Of a stretch of DNA of 64,000 nt, positions 12,914-24,566 are shown piece by piece; position 1 is the first letter of the stretch, and the number at the start of each line of letters is the position of its first letter. Source of the DNA: Blakeslea trispora (Eukaryota; Mucoromycota; Mucoromycetes; Mucorales; Choanephoraceae); contig JAIWNE010000091.1 of the NCBI GenBank assembly GCA_025331445.1, positions 1 to 64,000 of the forward strand. Reading direction: 5' to 3'. The notes beneath the pieces were generated by a model. It did not search any database, was not told the DNA's origin, and worked only from the letters and a program-made list of their open reading frames with translations. A program made the translations under genes and the position numbers.

Positions 12914-15900
12914 TTATAAACAAGCTTTGAATTCAGTGACAGTACGCTGAAGTTGACGATTTTGAGCTATAAAGAGAATGATGAATTCGTGTGTGATTTT
13001 CTTATAAACGAGTTCTTTTCTTACCTAACACAGGAAGAATCTGTTTCAGTAAATCCTTTTTCAACAGAGTTTCCTATTTCCAATATAGTGAGTATGGCTT
13101 CAGTCCAAAACCTATATCAGCTTCTCCCCTTACCATAATCATTGGTTGCCATTCGACAAATTCCGAAGATCTAAAATTCAATCAACATTTAGATACAAGG
13201 GGCAAAATAAAGGCAGAACGACAGAAAAGACTTACACAAAGGGTGGTCCCATAAGCCATTTGCAGAGCTCTTCTATTCTTTCTTTAGCATTTTCTTCTGA
13301 TAACTTTCTAGCATAAATCATCATCCAATCATTATATTCTTGAGGAGAATTCAATAAAGCAGCTACAGCTAATTGTGTCTAATAACAACACAAAAGGTTA
13401 AACAAAAAAAAGAAGGATAAAAAAAAGAAACTTACCTCAATATGACTGATGGTCATCACAGCCATTGCCCCTTCATCTGTATTTGACATATCAAGCATCA
13501 ATTTAGCAATAGGATCTGTGCCTGACATGGCTATCTTTGATGCTAACCAGCCCAATGGGTTGCTCGTATGAATGCCAGAACCCCAGAACTCAGATATAAT
13601 GTACCAAGCATCACTGATACGTAGCCAAACCTTCATATCAACATGATACACAAAAGCTTGTTGTAAGCTAGTCACTAGGATGGGTATACCATTGGGCTGA
13701 ACACAAACATCTCGGATCTTGGGTGCCTTGTGTAGCTCGGAAGAAGAGAGTTGAGCAACTTGCAAGATAGGTGCAATTGAAATGCCACTCAAAACACATT
13801 TCATCTGTGCTATATTCCATGTATACAAAAGACCTGTGGCTGTCACACATACAATCCATTGGGATGCAGATCGGAATACAACAGGTGTACTTTCCATCAT
13901 CATGGGCGGCAATAAACGACGACCTGCAGGCGAATAGACATGGATAGATCCATCCTCACAGCTGACAGCAGAGAAATGTTTGTTGCCTGTCATCAATAAG
14001 GCGGCACTAGGCAAATAATCCATCCAAACAATCCTTCCTTGCTTTGAGCTCACTACTTTTGTACGTATCATGTCATCGGCTATTAAAAAAAAAAGAAATC
14101 AACTCGTTAGAAAAAAAAGAAAAAGAAGCACAAGATAACTTACAGCTTTCATTATGACATTCTAAAACAATCGTAGGATCTTCAGGTAATAGCTTGGTCA
14201 TTAAGGCAGATTGAACTTTGGGAAGACCCATTCTAATCTGACTCTTCATCACAGTAGGCGGAACAACCGCAGAATCGATCCATTCAGGTTTAGGACGAGT
14301 TGGCTTATTACCGCTTAATTCATTCTCTTCTTCTGTCTTGTCCGCACTTGCTTTACGCTTATTGCCTGTCACTACAGTTGGTATGCCGGAAGAGGGTATG
14401 TTGGAAGGTTCATCATAATCTGTGAATGCTTGTTTGTAATTAATATGATTTGTATTGTTGGGTGTTGAAATCAATGGTTTCTATTCGAAATAACAATAAC
14501 AATATTAGAAAAGTAAAGTCCTCCGCCCCTCTCTCTCTCTCTTTAACAGCCAACTTACTGTAGACAACGATTGATTTGAAGATGACACTGAAGGCGTATG
14601 TAATTTGGTTGTAGATGTGGTGCTCAACATGGTAGGTTGAATGCGTTTTTTTCCGTTTTTTGCAATGCTCACTTTTTGCTGCTCTAGAACAAGTGAAGGT
14701 TCAGAGACAGATGCTTGCTGAACCAATGATTTCGCTTCTGCCATGGGTGTATCCATCACAACGGCTACCTGACTTGAATCCTCAGCAGCAAAGCTTGAGC
14801 CACCTTTCATGAGCTCAGAAATTCGCTTTGAAGTAGATGCTTTGGCAACAATGGCATTGCTTTCCTCAAGTTCCAACTGAATAGGCGTCTCGGGCAACTG
14901 AGTATGTTGTCTTCCATAACCATATTTTGTAAGCTCTTTATAGACCTCGTCATCAGGAGCAATGTCGGCCAGCTCTGTATCCAGTTGAAGACAAGCGACG
15001 GTACCATCTTGAGAGCAAGCAAACAGACTTTTACCATCGGGTGTCCATGTGATATCGTACACATTGTTGTCAAATATATCTGTAGCCACACAGATAGGTC
15101 GATTGAATTTAGTGACCCAGATAGAGATGCTTCGATCTTGGCTGCCCAAGGCACATACGGTGGCTAATGATTTTTCTGGGGATGCATTATCTTGTTTGAA
15201 ATAGAATAGTTTTGGGTTGAAGGCAGCTACTTCGACAGGTAATTGATGGCCTACAAGTGAGATATCGGCATTCCAGTCATCACGATTGATGATGGCGGCT
15301 ATACATTGAATGCCGTTGACGGCATTGGCAGCAGCTATATGAGCACCATCAGGAGACCAACTAGACATGAACATAGTGAGTTGAATGATTCATCTCTCTC
15401 TCTTTTTTTTTATATAATACCTTAATCTTCTAAACAAAGTTGTTCCTGGTGCATTGACAAAAGGTTGAATAAGATCTGATTCAAGTCCCCAATCTGATCT
15501 TCTCCATACTTTGACCATTTTATCGTCCGACTATATAGTGTATATAGATATTTAGATGGAAGATGCTTACATATATAAAAGATGCATTACCTGAGAAGCA
15601 AGGTATTTACCCGCTGGATCCCATGTAATGCCCTTCACAAAACCACCATGTTGATCTATCTTTGTTACTTGATCTAGAAACACATAGATTAAGATGAATA
15701 AATGAAAGAAACGCACTTTCTTTTCATTTTACCAAATGTCGATCCATTCCATACAATCACAAATCCATCTACACCACAAGAAGCTAAATACTGATTATCG
15801 CCGGACCAAGCCAAGTCCTGTACATCTGATTCATGTCCTCTTAAATACTTGACTGCTCTCCATGTTTCATGATTGACCTCACTACTGCCAAAGACTGAGC

Positions 15901-16416
15901 CAGCAGTAGCATTTCTATCTCTTTCCCAAATAATCACCACATTATCATTGTCTGAACCAGAGGCTAAATAACGTCCTTCTTTCTTTGACCATCGAACACA
16001 CAATACAGCACCTAAAAACCATCATGTTATTTCTATTTCTTAAAAATCGAGAAAATAAACAAGTTACCATTATGCATTGTCATAGTACATAATAGCTTAT
16101 GACAATTGGCGTCTTGCTCGGCTTTTTCATCGAAAATAGGATCTGTATTCCATATCTTGACATTTCCATCTATTATTTGTGTAAGTTTAAATCCAAAAAA
16201 AAAAAGAAACTCATTTTAATTTTTTTTTTTACCAAGACTTCCAGTTGCTAATCGCTTTCCATCTGGATGAACATCGACAGAATAAATACAAGGTCGCTTG
16301 TTTCTGGCGTCTAAAACAAAGACAAGTCTTTTAAGCTCTATATTTCTGCAAAAAAAAAGGGGGAGGAAAGAAACCTTACCACCATGTGAAACCCAGTCCG
16401 GCTTAATGATAATCAT
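12914..16416 (-). CDS. HIR1: Histone chaperone HIRA/Hir1
   Basis: Thirteen exons reconstructed: 16416-16380, 16310-16233, 16169-16068, 16011-15733, 15673-15591, 15530-15421, 15360-14559, 14480-14144, 14079-13436, 13378-13236, 13170-13134, 13073-13025, 12966-12914; 917 residues. The N-terminal half is a seven-bladed WD40 propeller starting MIIIKPDWVSHG, with SVDVHPDGKRLATG, LSWSPDGAHIAAANA and GSQDRSISIW. A B-domain-like motif KKRIQPTML (Asf1-binding site in the family) follows near residue 475. The C-terminal Hira domain is recognised from SCEDGSIHVYSPAGRRLLPP and from the end, which matches the human EYRHWLLVYAR region as EYNDWMMIYAR. HIRA deposits H3.3-H4 outside replication and represses histone genes. 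Several exons are only 37-53 nt long, so naive prediction fragments this gene. Confidence 0.96.
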
Positions 16417-17496
16417 TTCAAAACGCGTTTGGTAAAAAAAAAAAGGAAAAAAGAAAAATAGACTCTATTGATTTGCTTGTAATAATCTTTCACACAGTCT
16501 CTCTCTCTCTCTTGTCTCTAGTGTTTAATGTGTGCCCAAAAGAGTAATGATAGAATATGTAAGAGGTTACAATGTAATGTGTGTATCTGCTTTTCCGAAA
16601 ATTTTATAGAAAAAAATCAACACACACAAATAGAAGAAGTTTAAAAAAAGAGAGAGAGAAAGAGAAAGAGTTTTTTTTAAAAAAAATAATCAATGAAAAA
16701 AAAAACGTGACTGTGCGAGTTGCTACGTGAATGAAGTTGTTGAAGTGCACTCAAAAAGGTGATGGAGTAGCTAGAGGGAATGATTTTTTATTTTTCGTTG
16801 GGGGGGGGACGATCTGTTATTCGCATTGGAAATGTATGTGTGTGAGTATGAAGCAAGGAAGGACTTTCTGAAAATTTAAACAAGACGGAAGGAAGAAAGG
16901 AAGGGAGTTCTTCAGGATGTACAGGTTTTTTTTTTTGGATTTATAACTTCATCCGGATTGTAACTTCAAATCAATGTAAAGAAAAGCAGCCCTAAAGTAA
17001 ATGGGGAAAGAAATTTCATTGGCTCTATTTTTTTTGTTTTAAAAAATTCTAAAGGTCAACTTTTTCTTTTCTTTTGCTCGACTTTCCTTTGAATTAGGAC
17101 ATGTTTATTAGATTACTTTTATTCAATGTCTTGCTTTATTCGATCTGTTAGTCTGTTTCGAAAAAAAAAAGAACCGAGAAAAATAGAGCTATTTGACAAC
17201 CTACATTCTATTTGTAAGGACATATCACTTTAAGCAGTTTTTGTTCATTCGTTTCTTTATGATGCCCTTATTCTTTCTATTGGCTGTACATGTTGTGCGG
17301 TAGTCAAGATTGTCTTTTTCTTATTCAAACAATCAACCGCCCTTTTCTTAAAGACATTCAATGTGACACAGAGATTTTATAGCTTGGAAAAGTCACACAA
17401 ACATTTCGTTGCATTTTTTTTTAAAAAGTTACCCAATGCTTTCATGCCACCAAGGAATTACTTTTTTTTCCTTATTTTTTCATCTAAAAAAAAACA
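16417..17496. other. Intergenic between divergent HIRA and OS-9 genes
   Basis: About 1.1 kb serving as the upstream region of both divergent genes. It has A/T and G runs (G9 near 16801), GA tracts near 16651-16670 and no credible ORF, tRNA or repeat. Confidence 0.6.
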
Positions 17497-18995
17497 ATGA
17501 AAACAGTGTTTTCTATTGTATTTGCTTTTAATCTTATTGCACTTTCTTTACAACTGCAGTATATTCAGGACGACATACTTGGTTTTCCTAGGTATAAAGT
17601 TGTTTTGACACACGAAAAAGTGTCTCCATCAGCCTTAGCTCATAGAGATGTTGAGGTAACAAAACGCTCCTTCCCTTCTTCCTATCTGTATTTCTTTAAT
17701 CGAAAAACAAGCAAACTGAATCTTCCTCTTTTTTTCTTTACTTGAAAATAAGCTATCTTCAAAAGAGAATCGAGTGATGATGACTTCTTCACTTGGTCAA
17801 CCCTTTTCTTGCTCTATTCCTAATGTTCAGATAGAACAAGAACGCCTTGACCGAGAAAAGAAAGAAAGAGCACAAAGGGAGACTGAACAAGATAAACAAA
17901 AGACAATTGAAAGAGGATTGGAATTGCTGAAACCACTTGAGGCTAATTGTATACGCTTTCTTACCAGTGTAAGTTGATTCAGATCATTTCCCGCTTTTTT
18001 TTTTCTCATTTCTTTGAGGGCTATATTAGTCACATCAATATTGGGCTTATGAATATTGTCATAATCAATATGTTCGTCAATTCCATGTGGAGCGTACGAA
18101 TGATGGCAAAGTAGAAAAAGAACAAGAAACAGATTCCTATATTCTAGGCTATCACCCCAATAGTAAATATTTAGATGTCAATCACGGTACTGATGAACCC
18201 AAGGCCTTGAGAGCCAAAAAGAAAGTATACACAGAATTGAGAAATGTTGGAGATCAACAATACCTTGCTCAAACATGGAAAGATGGATCTGTATGTGATT
18301 TAACAGAGAAACCTCGTACAGTGGAAGTGCAGGTAAAAAAAAAAAAGAAAGAAAGATTGTAAAAGCAATTCTATATAAGCTTAATCTATAACCTATTTTT
18401 TTTAAAAAAAAAGTACCATTGCGATTTACAAGGACAGGACCGAGTATCCAGTTTTGTGGAAGTGTCTACCTGTAATTATCAAATGGTAGTCTCAACATCT
18501 CAACTTTGTGAAGAGATGAATCTATTCCGTCGTCATCATACCGAACCTCATCAAATCAAATGCCATCCCGTTGTCTCCGAGGAAATGTTGGAACAAGAGC
18601 AACATTCACTGGAACAACAAAAGCAACCCGAACAACCCAAAGAAGATTTCAAAGAACTACCTAAAGAACAACATAAAGAGCAGCTGGAGAGTAAGGAAGA
18701 TGTGCCCAAGGAGGAGAGTGACAAGGATCTATTGCTTGGTATGATATTCGACTTGAAAGATCAAATCAGTCAATTGAAAAACCAGCTAAACAACAAGAAC
18801 AAACAACCCGAAGTGGCTTATTTCACATTGGACGAACAGGGCAATATTGTGCCTGGAGTTGAACTGAGTAAGTTGATAGGGCAAGAAACAAACTCAAAAA
18901 TAGCCAAACAAGAGAAACTACCAGAGAAAGAAAAAAAGGCTCAAGAACAACTTCAAAACAGGCAAGCTTATCATCAAAAATACATTGCTGTATAA
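17497..18995 (+). CDS. YOS9: OS-9/Yos9-type ER lectin with MRH domain (ERAD)
   Basis: Exons 17497-17655, 17753-17968, 18030-18332 and 18414-18995 give 419 residues. A signal peptide (MKTVFSIVFAFNLIALSLQL) is followed by GFPRYKVVLTHEKV and QPFSCSIP, the typical OS-9 N-terminal boxes. The mannose-6-phosphate-receptor homology domain spans YWAYEYCHNQYVRQFH, YILGYHP, GSVCDLTEKPRTVEVQYHC and STCNYQMVV, retaining the paired Cys and the sugar-binding Gln-Arg-Glu-Tyr type positions. The C-terminal third is a Glu/Lys/Gln-rich coiled coil (QEHSLEQQ-like) with no HDEL; the protein ends YHQKYIAV, so retention must depend on partners. OS-9 recognises trimmed N-glycans on misfolded proteins and delivers them to the Hrd1 ligase. 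The exon 4 acceptor is an A9G run without a strong pyrimidine tract, yet the phase and homology fit. Confidence 0.93.
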
Positions 18996-19124
18996 GAAAC
19001 TTTTTGAAAATTAAAAACACACCCTTGCTGAGATATCCAATATGACACACACACACACACATTTTTATATTTTTCTTTGTTTTCTTTTATAAAGCCTTTA
19101 TTTTACTTTTCTTTTTTTGCTACT

Positions 19125-19799
19125 ATGGGCGCATCACATTCTACAGTTCAAGAACCTGTTATTTTCTATAACCCCAATGTGCCTCTCCAAGTAAAGAAGA
19201 AAAAAAAAGAGGCCTTTTATTTCTTGATTAATAGCTTGCTTATTTCAGTCTAGTTTTCTCATAGTTTAATAGGTTCTATGGAAAAGAAAGTCGAACAAAC
19301 AGCTGAAAAGAGAGAAGCGCGTCAAGTGGAATCTATTGTCCGTCAACGTGTTGCCGAGGAATTAAAAAAGATTGAACAGACAGAGACACAATTGAAGCAA
19401 TCTGTTTACCATGACTTGACCGAAAAGGAAATAGCAAAAGATCAGAATGTCTTTGATGGAAAGGACGATGTTGAAGCCATGAAACAACGTCTTTCCAGGT
19501 AATATAAGAATTTGTTTGGATGACAAATACTCGTTCATGACCTTTTTTTTTTTATTATTCAAGATCTGCTGCTAAAGAAGTACCTGCTGCAATAAAGAAG
19601 CAACAAGATGAAATGGTTGCTTGTTTCAAGTAAGTAAAAGGGGGGACATCTAATGAGAAAAGTGATATTTATACTTTTTATGTTGTATAGGAAAAACAAG
19701 GATAGATCACTTGATTGTTGGGAAGAGGTTGCTAACTTCAAACAAGCAGTAGCTGAAGAGCAAAAGAAGTTCATTGGTACCACTTACCAAAAGCAATAA
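19125..19799 (+). CDS. MIC19: MICOS subunit Mic19 (CHCHD3/6 family)
   Basis: Exons 19125-19190, 19254-19498, 19564-19629 and 19691-19799 give 161 residues. MGASHSTVQEP matches the N-myristoylation motif known for CHCHD3. Next comes the family box VPLQFSHSLIGSMEK, which requires the second exon to start after TCTAG at 19253; earlier CAG use would meet a stop. A long charged coiled coil follows, and the C-terminus carries the CHCH hallmark CFKKNKDRSLDCWEEVANFK with two Cys ten residues apart. Mic19 bridges Mic60 at crista junctions in the mitochondrial inner membrane. The gene starts only 129 bp after the OS-9 stop, in the same direction; the short gap is all the promoter space available. The second intron interrupts Arg (AG|A). 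Confidence 0.92.
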
Positions 19800-21160
19800 A
19801 AAGAAAAAGAGTCGTATACAGGTTATGCATGTCTCATATCTTTTCCTAGAAAAGAAGAAGTGGGTCTTCAGATGAATTTCGAGTAGTTTATGGATAAAGA
19901 AGAGAGAGAGAGAGGAATATGCTTCATTCCAGAAAAGAAATGCGGATAAGAGTTTTTGCGATGTTATCGACTGCTCAATGAAAGTTGTACCTTATTTTTC
20001 TATGTTTTGTTGCCGAGAATGAAAAAAAAAGAAAAGAAAGAGAGACATTGTTGCGCTATGTCATCTCAACACAGATTGTTACTTTGCCATACAATCGAAT
20101 GTCCTCCTTTAATACATGTCAACACATCATCACTTATTGACTGTAGCAAAGGCGCACATTTAAATTGGACCTCCCCCTGTTTTTTTGCTCTCCGCTTTTT
20201 TTTTTCTTTGAAGCTGTGTGTTACAGCTTATTTTATAGAGGAGTTGAGAAGAAGAAGAAAAGAAAAAAGTGATTGGCGGCATAAACATGAAGCTCTGCTT
20301 TCATTTACAAGCGAAATAAAAAAAAAAGAAAAAAAAGGGGGGATGACTGTGTGCGAGATGTCGCTTCTTTCCTGTCAAAAAAAAAGGGGGGGCATTTCCA
20401 TTTGGCACTTATCTGTGAAACCTAACAGTATCAGCATTTAGCCATGATAAACGACAGTGTCCATAAGTTGGCTCTATGGTCATCAAGTACTTCTTTTTTT
20501 TTTTAAAAAGAAATCAATTTCAATAAGAACCTGTCACAAGAATTTTTCTGCCCTTGTAATACTCGCCAAGTACAATTTCTACTCCGAACCAGATCAAGTC
20601 TTACTATAAGATGCAATTTCCAATTAGTACCTTATAAAGAAGAAGCTAGTAACATTAGAACAGTATAAATACCGTAGACCAGAGAATAGGAATGCTTCTT
20701 TATCTCATTCATATTCTCTGATCTACAGGTAAACATTTATTATTATGATTATTATATAAATAAAGGATCTCATTCATATTCTCTGATCTACAGCTGAGTC
20801 TATATTATAACTGATAAGCCTCAAATATTACAGCCCTTTTTTAAAAAAAAAGAGGATGATGGGTGGCTTATCCAAATGCTAATTTGTTATAAAAAGGGGA
20901 ATCTATATGACATTTCTAATTTTTTTTTTTCTTCAACATATAACACCTGCCTCTATCCTGTGGTCTTTCTAGATATTATTCTATAGATTGTGCCCTTCGG
21001 GAAAGGTAGGAAAGACTGACATGATTTCCTCTATGCCTTAAATAAATAAGATTCGTTCTATTGAATCTTGTTTGAGTGTAGTAATCGATATTATCTATTT
21101 AATAAATAAAAACGAAAATAATAATAACAATAATAAAAAAAACTTTTTTTATTATTTATT
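19800..21160. other. Intergenic between convergent MIC19 and TAF4
   Basis: A 1.36-kb gap, long for convergent ends. It includes a 161-codon ORF on plus (19956-20441) that I regard as chance, the duplicated 27-bp repeat at 20702-20793, and a hairpin-capable segment near 20990-21010 (GTGCCC TTCG GGAAAG). A non-coding RNA gene is possible, but no family is recognised. Confidence 0.5.
20702..20793. repeat. 27-bp perfect direct repeat with an inverted partner
   Basis: The 27-mer that begins ATCTCATTCATATTCTCTG and ends CTACAG occurs at 20702-20728 and again at 20767-20793, separated by 38 bp. A diverged inverted copy of its core (GTAGACCAGAGAATA, 14 of 15 complementary) lies just upstream at 20674-20688. 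The unit could form a stem with either copy. Confidence 0.75.
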
Positions 21161-22602
21161 TTAACATAGCCATTCATTATATGCTTTTAATAATGTGCGT
21201 TGACTTGTGTTTCTTCCACCTTGAACATCACGTTCCATGACAAAAATAGCATCCTTTACAGTGACTTTCCTCTCGGAGGAAATAGCTTTAGATACAAGTG
21301 GTCTTTTGGATCTATTGGAATACCATCCTAGTTCTTCTGTTATTGGACTTTCGTCTTCTTCCACCGGGTCTAAATCTAACTCTATGTTTCGTTCTACTCG
21401 TTCAATCGCTTCAAGCTGAGATGTGACGTGTTGTTTCATTTGAATTTTGAATAGAGGATGACCATCTTCTGTCAAGGGTGGTTTTCGGAAAGGATCAAAT
21501 GTGCGGTGCTTAGAGGCAGCTACCATAGCTTCAAGCACTGTCCGGATTCGATCTTGAGTAGCCAAGGCTAAATAAGATACAAAATCACTATCGATTTCTT
21601 TGATATTGACATGCTTGGCTATTATAAAAATAGCTTTGAAATTAGTGCACCCCCTTTTTTTTTTCTTAAATAAAATATTACCATAACTTAATACTCTTGT
21701 CCGTAACATGTCTGTATTCATAAAATCTTGAGCTTTAGATCGATCCACACCGTCCGGCAAAAGGTTGGCAATGTTTTCCTCTTCTCTCATGAAATGTTCT
21801 GCTTCTTCTTTTAGATCAACACCTGCATATCCCATGACATCTGTCAATGTATCATAATCAATTCGACTATCGCCGCCGCCGCCGCCACCACCACCACCAC
21901 TGCCACCACTCGTATTATTGTTATTGGTAGCTGCATTGCTTGTGCTTGGATTGACAATTTCTGCATTAGAAATAGGTGTGGCAGGTGTAGTTACCATTGT
22001 GTTGGGCGTCACTATATTTCCATTGATGGGAGTAGGTGCAGATACTATATTAGAGGGCTGTGTGTTGACTGATGATGCTGTTTTACTATCATTTAATATA
22101 TATACAAAAGAAGAAATCTATTAACACCCTCTCTCTCTCTCTCTCTCTCTCTCCATGATCAAGCATGTCTTACCTTGGTGTAGCTAAATTGGTTTTAGTA
22201 GGCACTTGTAAAGTGGGTGTTGCAGGTACTGCTGGTGTTTTGAAAACAGCCGGTTGAGCCATCTGTACAGGAGGTGCTGACATGGTTGTATTTGGTTGTA
22301 AAGGGGAAGGTGATGGTGGTAATGCAGGCTGTGTTTTATTGGGTGTCTTGTTCTGTCTAGGTGTCTTTTGTGCTTGTGCTTGTGCGAGTTGCATATGGTG
22401 TTGCTGCTGTAATTGCATCTGTAACTGATGTAGTTGTTGTTGTTGATGTTGTGGCATAGAAGCAGGAAACATAGGTTGTTGTTGTTGTTGTTGTTGTGGT
22501 AACATTGGTATATGCTCTGTCTTTACTCTTTTTAGCTGAGGTATACTATCATCATAAAGAGAGTTTTCTTAGCCCATTTACGAATGAAAATCCAATATCC
22601 TT

Positions 22603-22637
<35 letters not shown>

Positions 22638-23483
22638 CAACTTACACTGTAGCATTCTGTAAATCCTCATTTTTGATCTGTGGCTGAACCAAGATTCGCT
22701 TTCGGTTGTCTTCTTCCATTGGCTTGAATTGAGCTGGTTTGTTTTTTAGATTCTCCAGTTGTTGATATTCTTGCTGTCCTAAAAGGTTTTTTGCTTTCGA
22801 TAAAAACTGTTGAGCAGACACTTGATTTGTTTGAAGCTCTCTAAATAATTGAATAAACATGTCCTTCCTATCGGGTGGTAACTGTGCTGTGATGTTATCT
22901 AATAATGTAGTAGGAGAAGCTAAACAAGAATTTAGCGAATCTTTGTTTTTCCCGGGAAAGAGGGGATGTTACCTTGTTGTTGTTGTGAGGGTGAGTTGTG
23001 TTGCACTGGTATTGATGGTGAAGGTTGAGATGGCAACGGAGCAGGATGAAATGGACTAGGCGAGTGTACTGTATTTGGTGTAGATGTATTAGACACAGGA
23101 GAAGCATTTGTTTGTATCGGTATTGTATTGGTAGGATTCTTTTGTGCCGGTGGTGGTGGTGCGAAAGGTTGTTGCTGCCATATCATATCGCCTTGAAGAA
23201 TAGAAGACGCGTCTGCGTTACTTCCTTGAACAGATAAGAGATCGTCTGTTTCGTTCGTGTTGAATAGATCCTGTAGTTCTGCAGGCAAGTGTGCATAGGA
23301 AGGTGTAATATGCTGTTCATCGCTATTGTTACTTAGTGTTTGAACAATAGATTGAAAGGAAGAATCATTGACATCATGGTTATTGCTTAAAATATCGTTT
23401 AGCGAGAAATCGAGATCTTGATGCATGGGTTGCGAGTTGTGAGAGGGAGTATTAGGCTCGCTTGATTCATCATCCACTGGCAT
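21161..23483 (-). CDS. TAF4: TFIID subunit TAF4
   Basis: Exons 23483-22973, 22919-22646, 22545-22174, 22085-21682 and 21618-21161 give 672 residues. The N-terminus is Ser/Pro/Gln-rich and low complexity, with poly-Gln around MLPQQQQ. A short conserved helical segment sits near residue 185 (FIQLFRELQTNQVSAQQFL). The C-terminal TAF4 domain has a histone-fold start DTLTDVMGYAGVDLKEEAE and ends with the family signature KVTVKDAIFVMERD...TLLKAYNEWL. TAF4 pairs with TAF12 in TFIID and nucleates core-promoter recognition in the nucleus. Introns 2 and 3 each carry a long GA tract on the sense strand. A Gly run (about nine residues) is encoded by a GGC/GGT tract at 21872-21900, a likely length-variable site. 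Confidence 0.93.
22129..22153. repeat. CT/GA microsatellite in TAF4 intron 3
   Basis: About 12 CT units on the plus strand inside the intron 22173-22086; it reads as GA just downstream of the 5' splice site on the sense strand. Confidence 0.9.
22606..22634. repeat. CT/GA microsatellite in TAF4 intron 2
   Basis: About 14 CT units on the plus strand, close to the donor of intron 22645-22546 and reading GA in the transcript. Confidence 0.9.
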
Positions 23484-24566
23484 ATTTTTCTTATATATGT
23501 GTGTTGGAAGCTACACTATCGAATAAAATATATATAAAAAAAAGTCAACGTTAGTCGGCGTTTGAATTATGGTTATATAAGCGAGAAAAGAAAAAGGGAT
23601 GACGTATTGCATTTTGTCTTTTTTTTTTGTCTAATGAGCTTCACTGGAGTGACCAAGTTGGCTTAGAAGAAGAGAAAAAAAGGAATCACAAAGCTCCTTC
23701 TTTGATGACTTGGTCATACTAGACTCATGTTAAATAGTACTATGACATACGAAATGTGTTGAGCCAATGAAATTATAAGAAAAAAAAAGAAAGACATGAA
23801 ATTCATTAAATGTCTCATCTTTAACTGTTATGGCTTCTTATAACACTTGCTTCTTTCCTTTGCATTACTCGCCTCTCAAGTAAGGGAAAACGTTGTAGCG
23901 CGTAATGTGGCGTAATTTATATATAAATTAGAGACTTAAAGATGTATTACATTGATTGTCAAAAGTTTGAATGTTATTTATAACGTCTTATGAATGCTTT
24001 AATCATAAAAAATTAACTGTATAGTACAGGTATACTTAACCAATAAAACTATAAACCATTGCAGCATCAGTATCTTGGCAACTATAGAGGGTGAATGCTT
24101 CTAATTTGGTAAAAAAGACCATTAGGATTTAGATTTTTACTAGACAGTTCCAGTAGCTGAAGAAAGAAAGGAGACTCAACTTCATCCAGTGCTCAAGAAC
24201 GCTTTGCTTTTACCGGCTGATTAGACTCTTATCGAAGCTTTTCTACATGATTAAAAAAATTAACAAAAGGTTCTCTTTCAGTAGAGAGAACACGGTTCTC
24301 TTTCACAGTTCATGAGGCATTGATTATTCAAAAAAAAGAGTTAAAGCTCTACAGTAGTCGCTTGATTTAAAAGTTGTTTGATATAATAATATTCTCAATA
24401 TAAGAGTAGCAATCCCTTTGAACTTATGATTGCTTCAAACGCTAAAATGTCATTACTAAGGGCTCCGCTCTTGTGCGCAAACTAAAAGGGTGGGACAAAG
24501 AAAGGTTTAGAAATAAAATAATGTTCTTGCATATATTTTCGTATTATTTTTTTTTCTTTTATAATA
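23484..24566. other. Intergenic between divergent TAF4 and OTU1
   Basis: Upstream region of both genes. Holds one degenerate copy of the dispersed coding repeat (24350-24460) and a short inverted pair GGTTCTCTTTC / GAGAGAACA around 24271-24292. No intact gene seen. Confidence 0.6.
24350..24460 (-). repeat. Dispersed degenerate coding repeat, copy A
   Basis: Read on the minus strand it matches copies B (41261-41355) and C (63105-63206): CATTTTAGCGTTTGAAGCAAT, AAGTTCAAAGG, then AAATCAAGCGACTACTGTAG. Its frame reads LSNDILAFEAIISSKG, a stop, and LLNQATTV, matching copy C residues closely. Looks like a decayed exon. Confidence 0.6.

Noticed and set aside
19956..20441. 161-codon plus-strand ORF
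   Set aside because: Low-complexity Lys/Cys/Phe content, no motif, crosses homopolymer runs; no splice context.
20990..21010. TTCG-capped hairpin as a snRNA or snoRNA gene
   Set aside because: No box C, D, H or ACA in correct spacing and no Sm site recognised.
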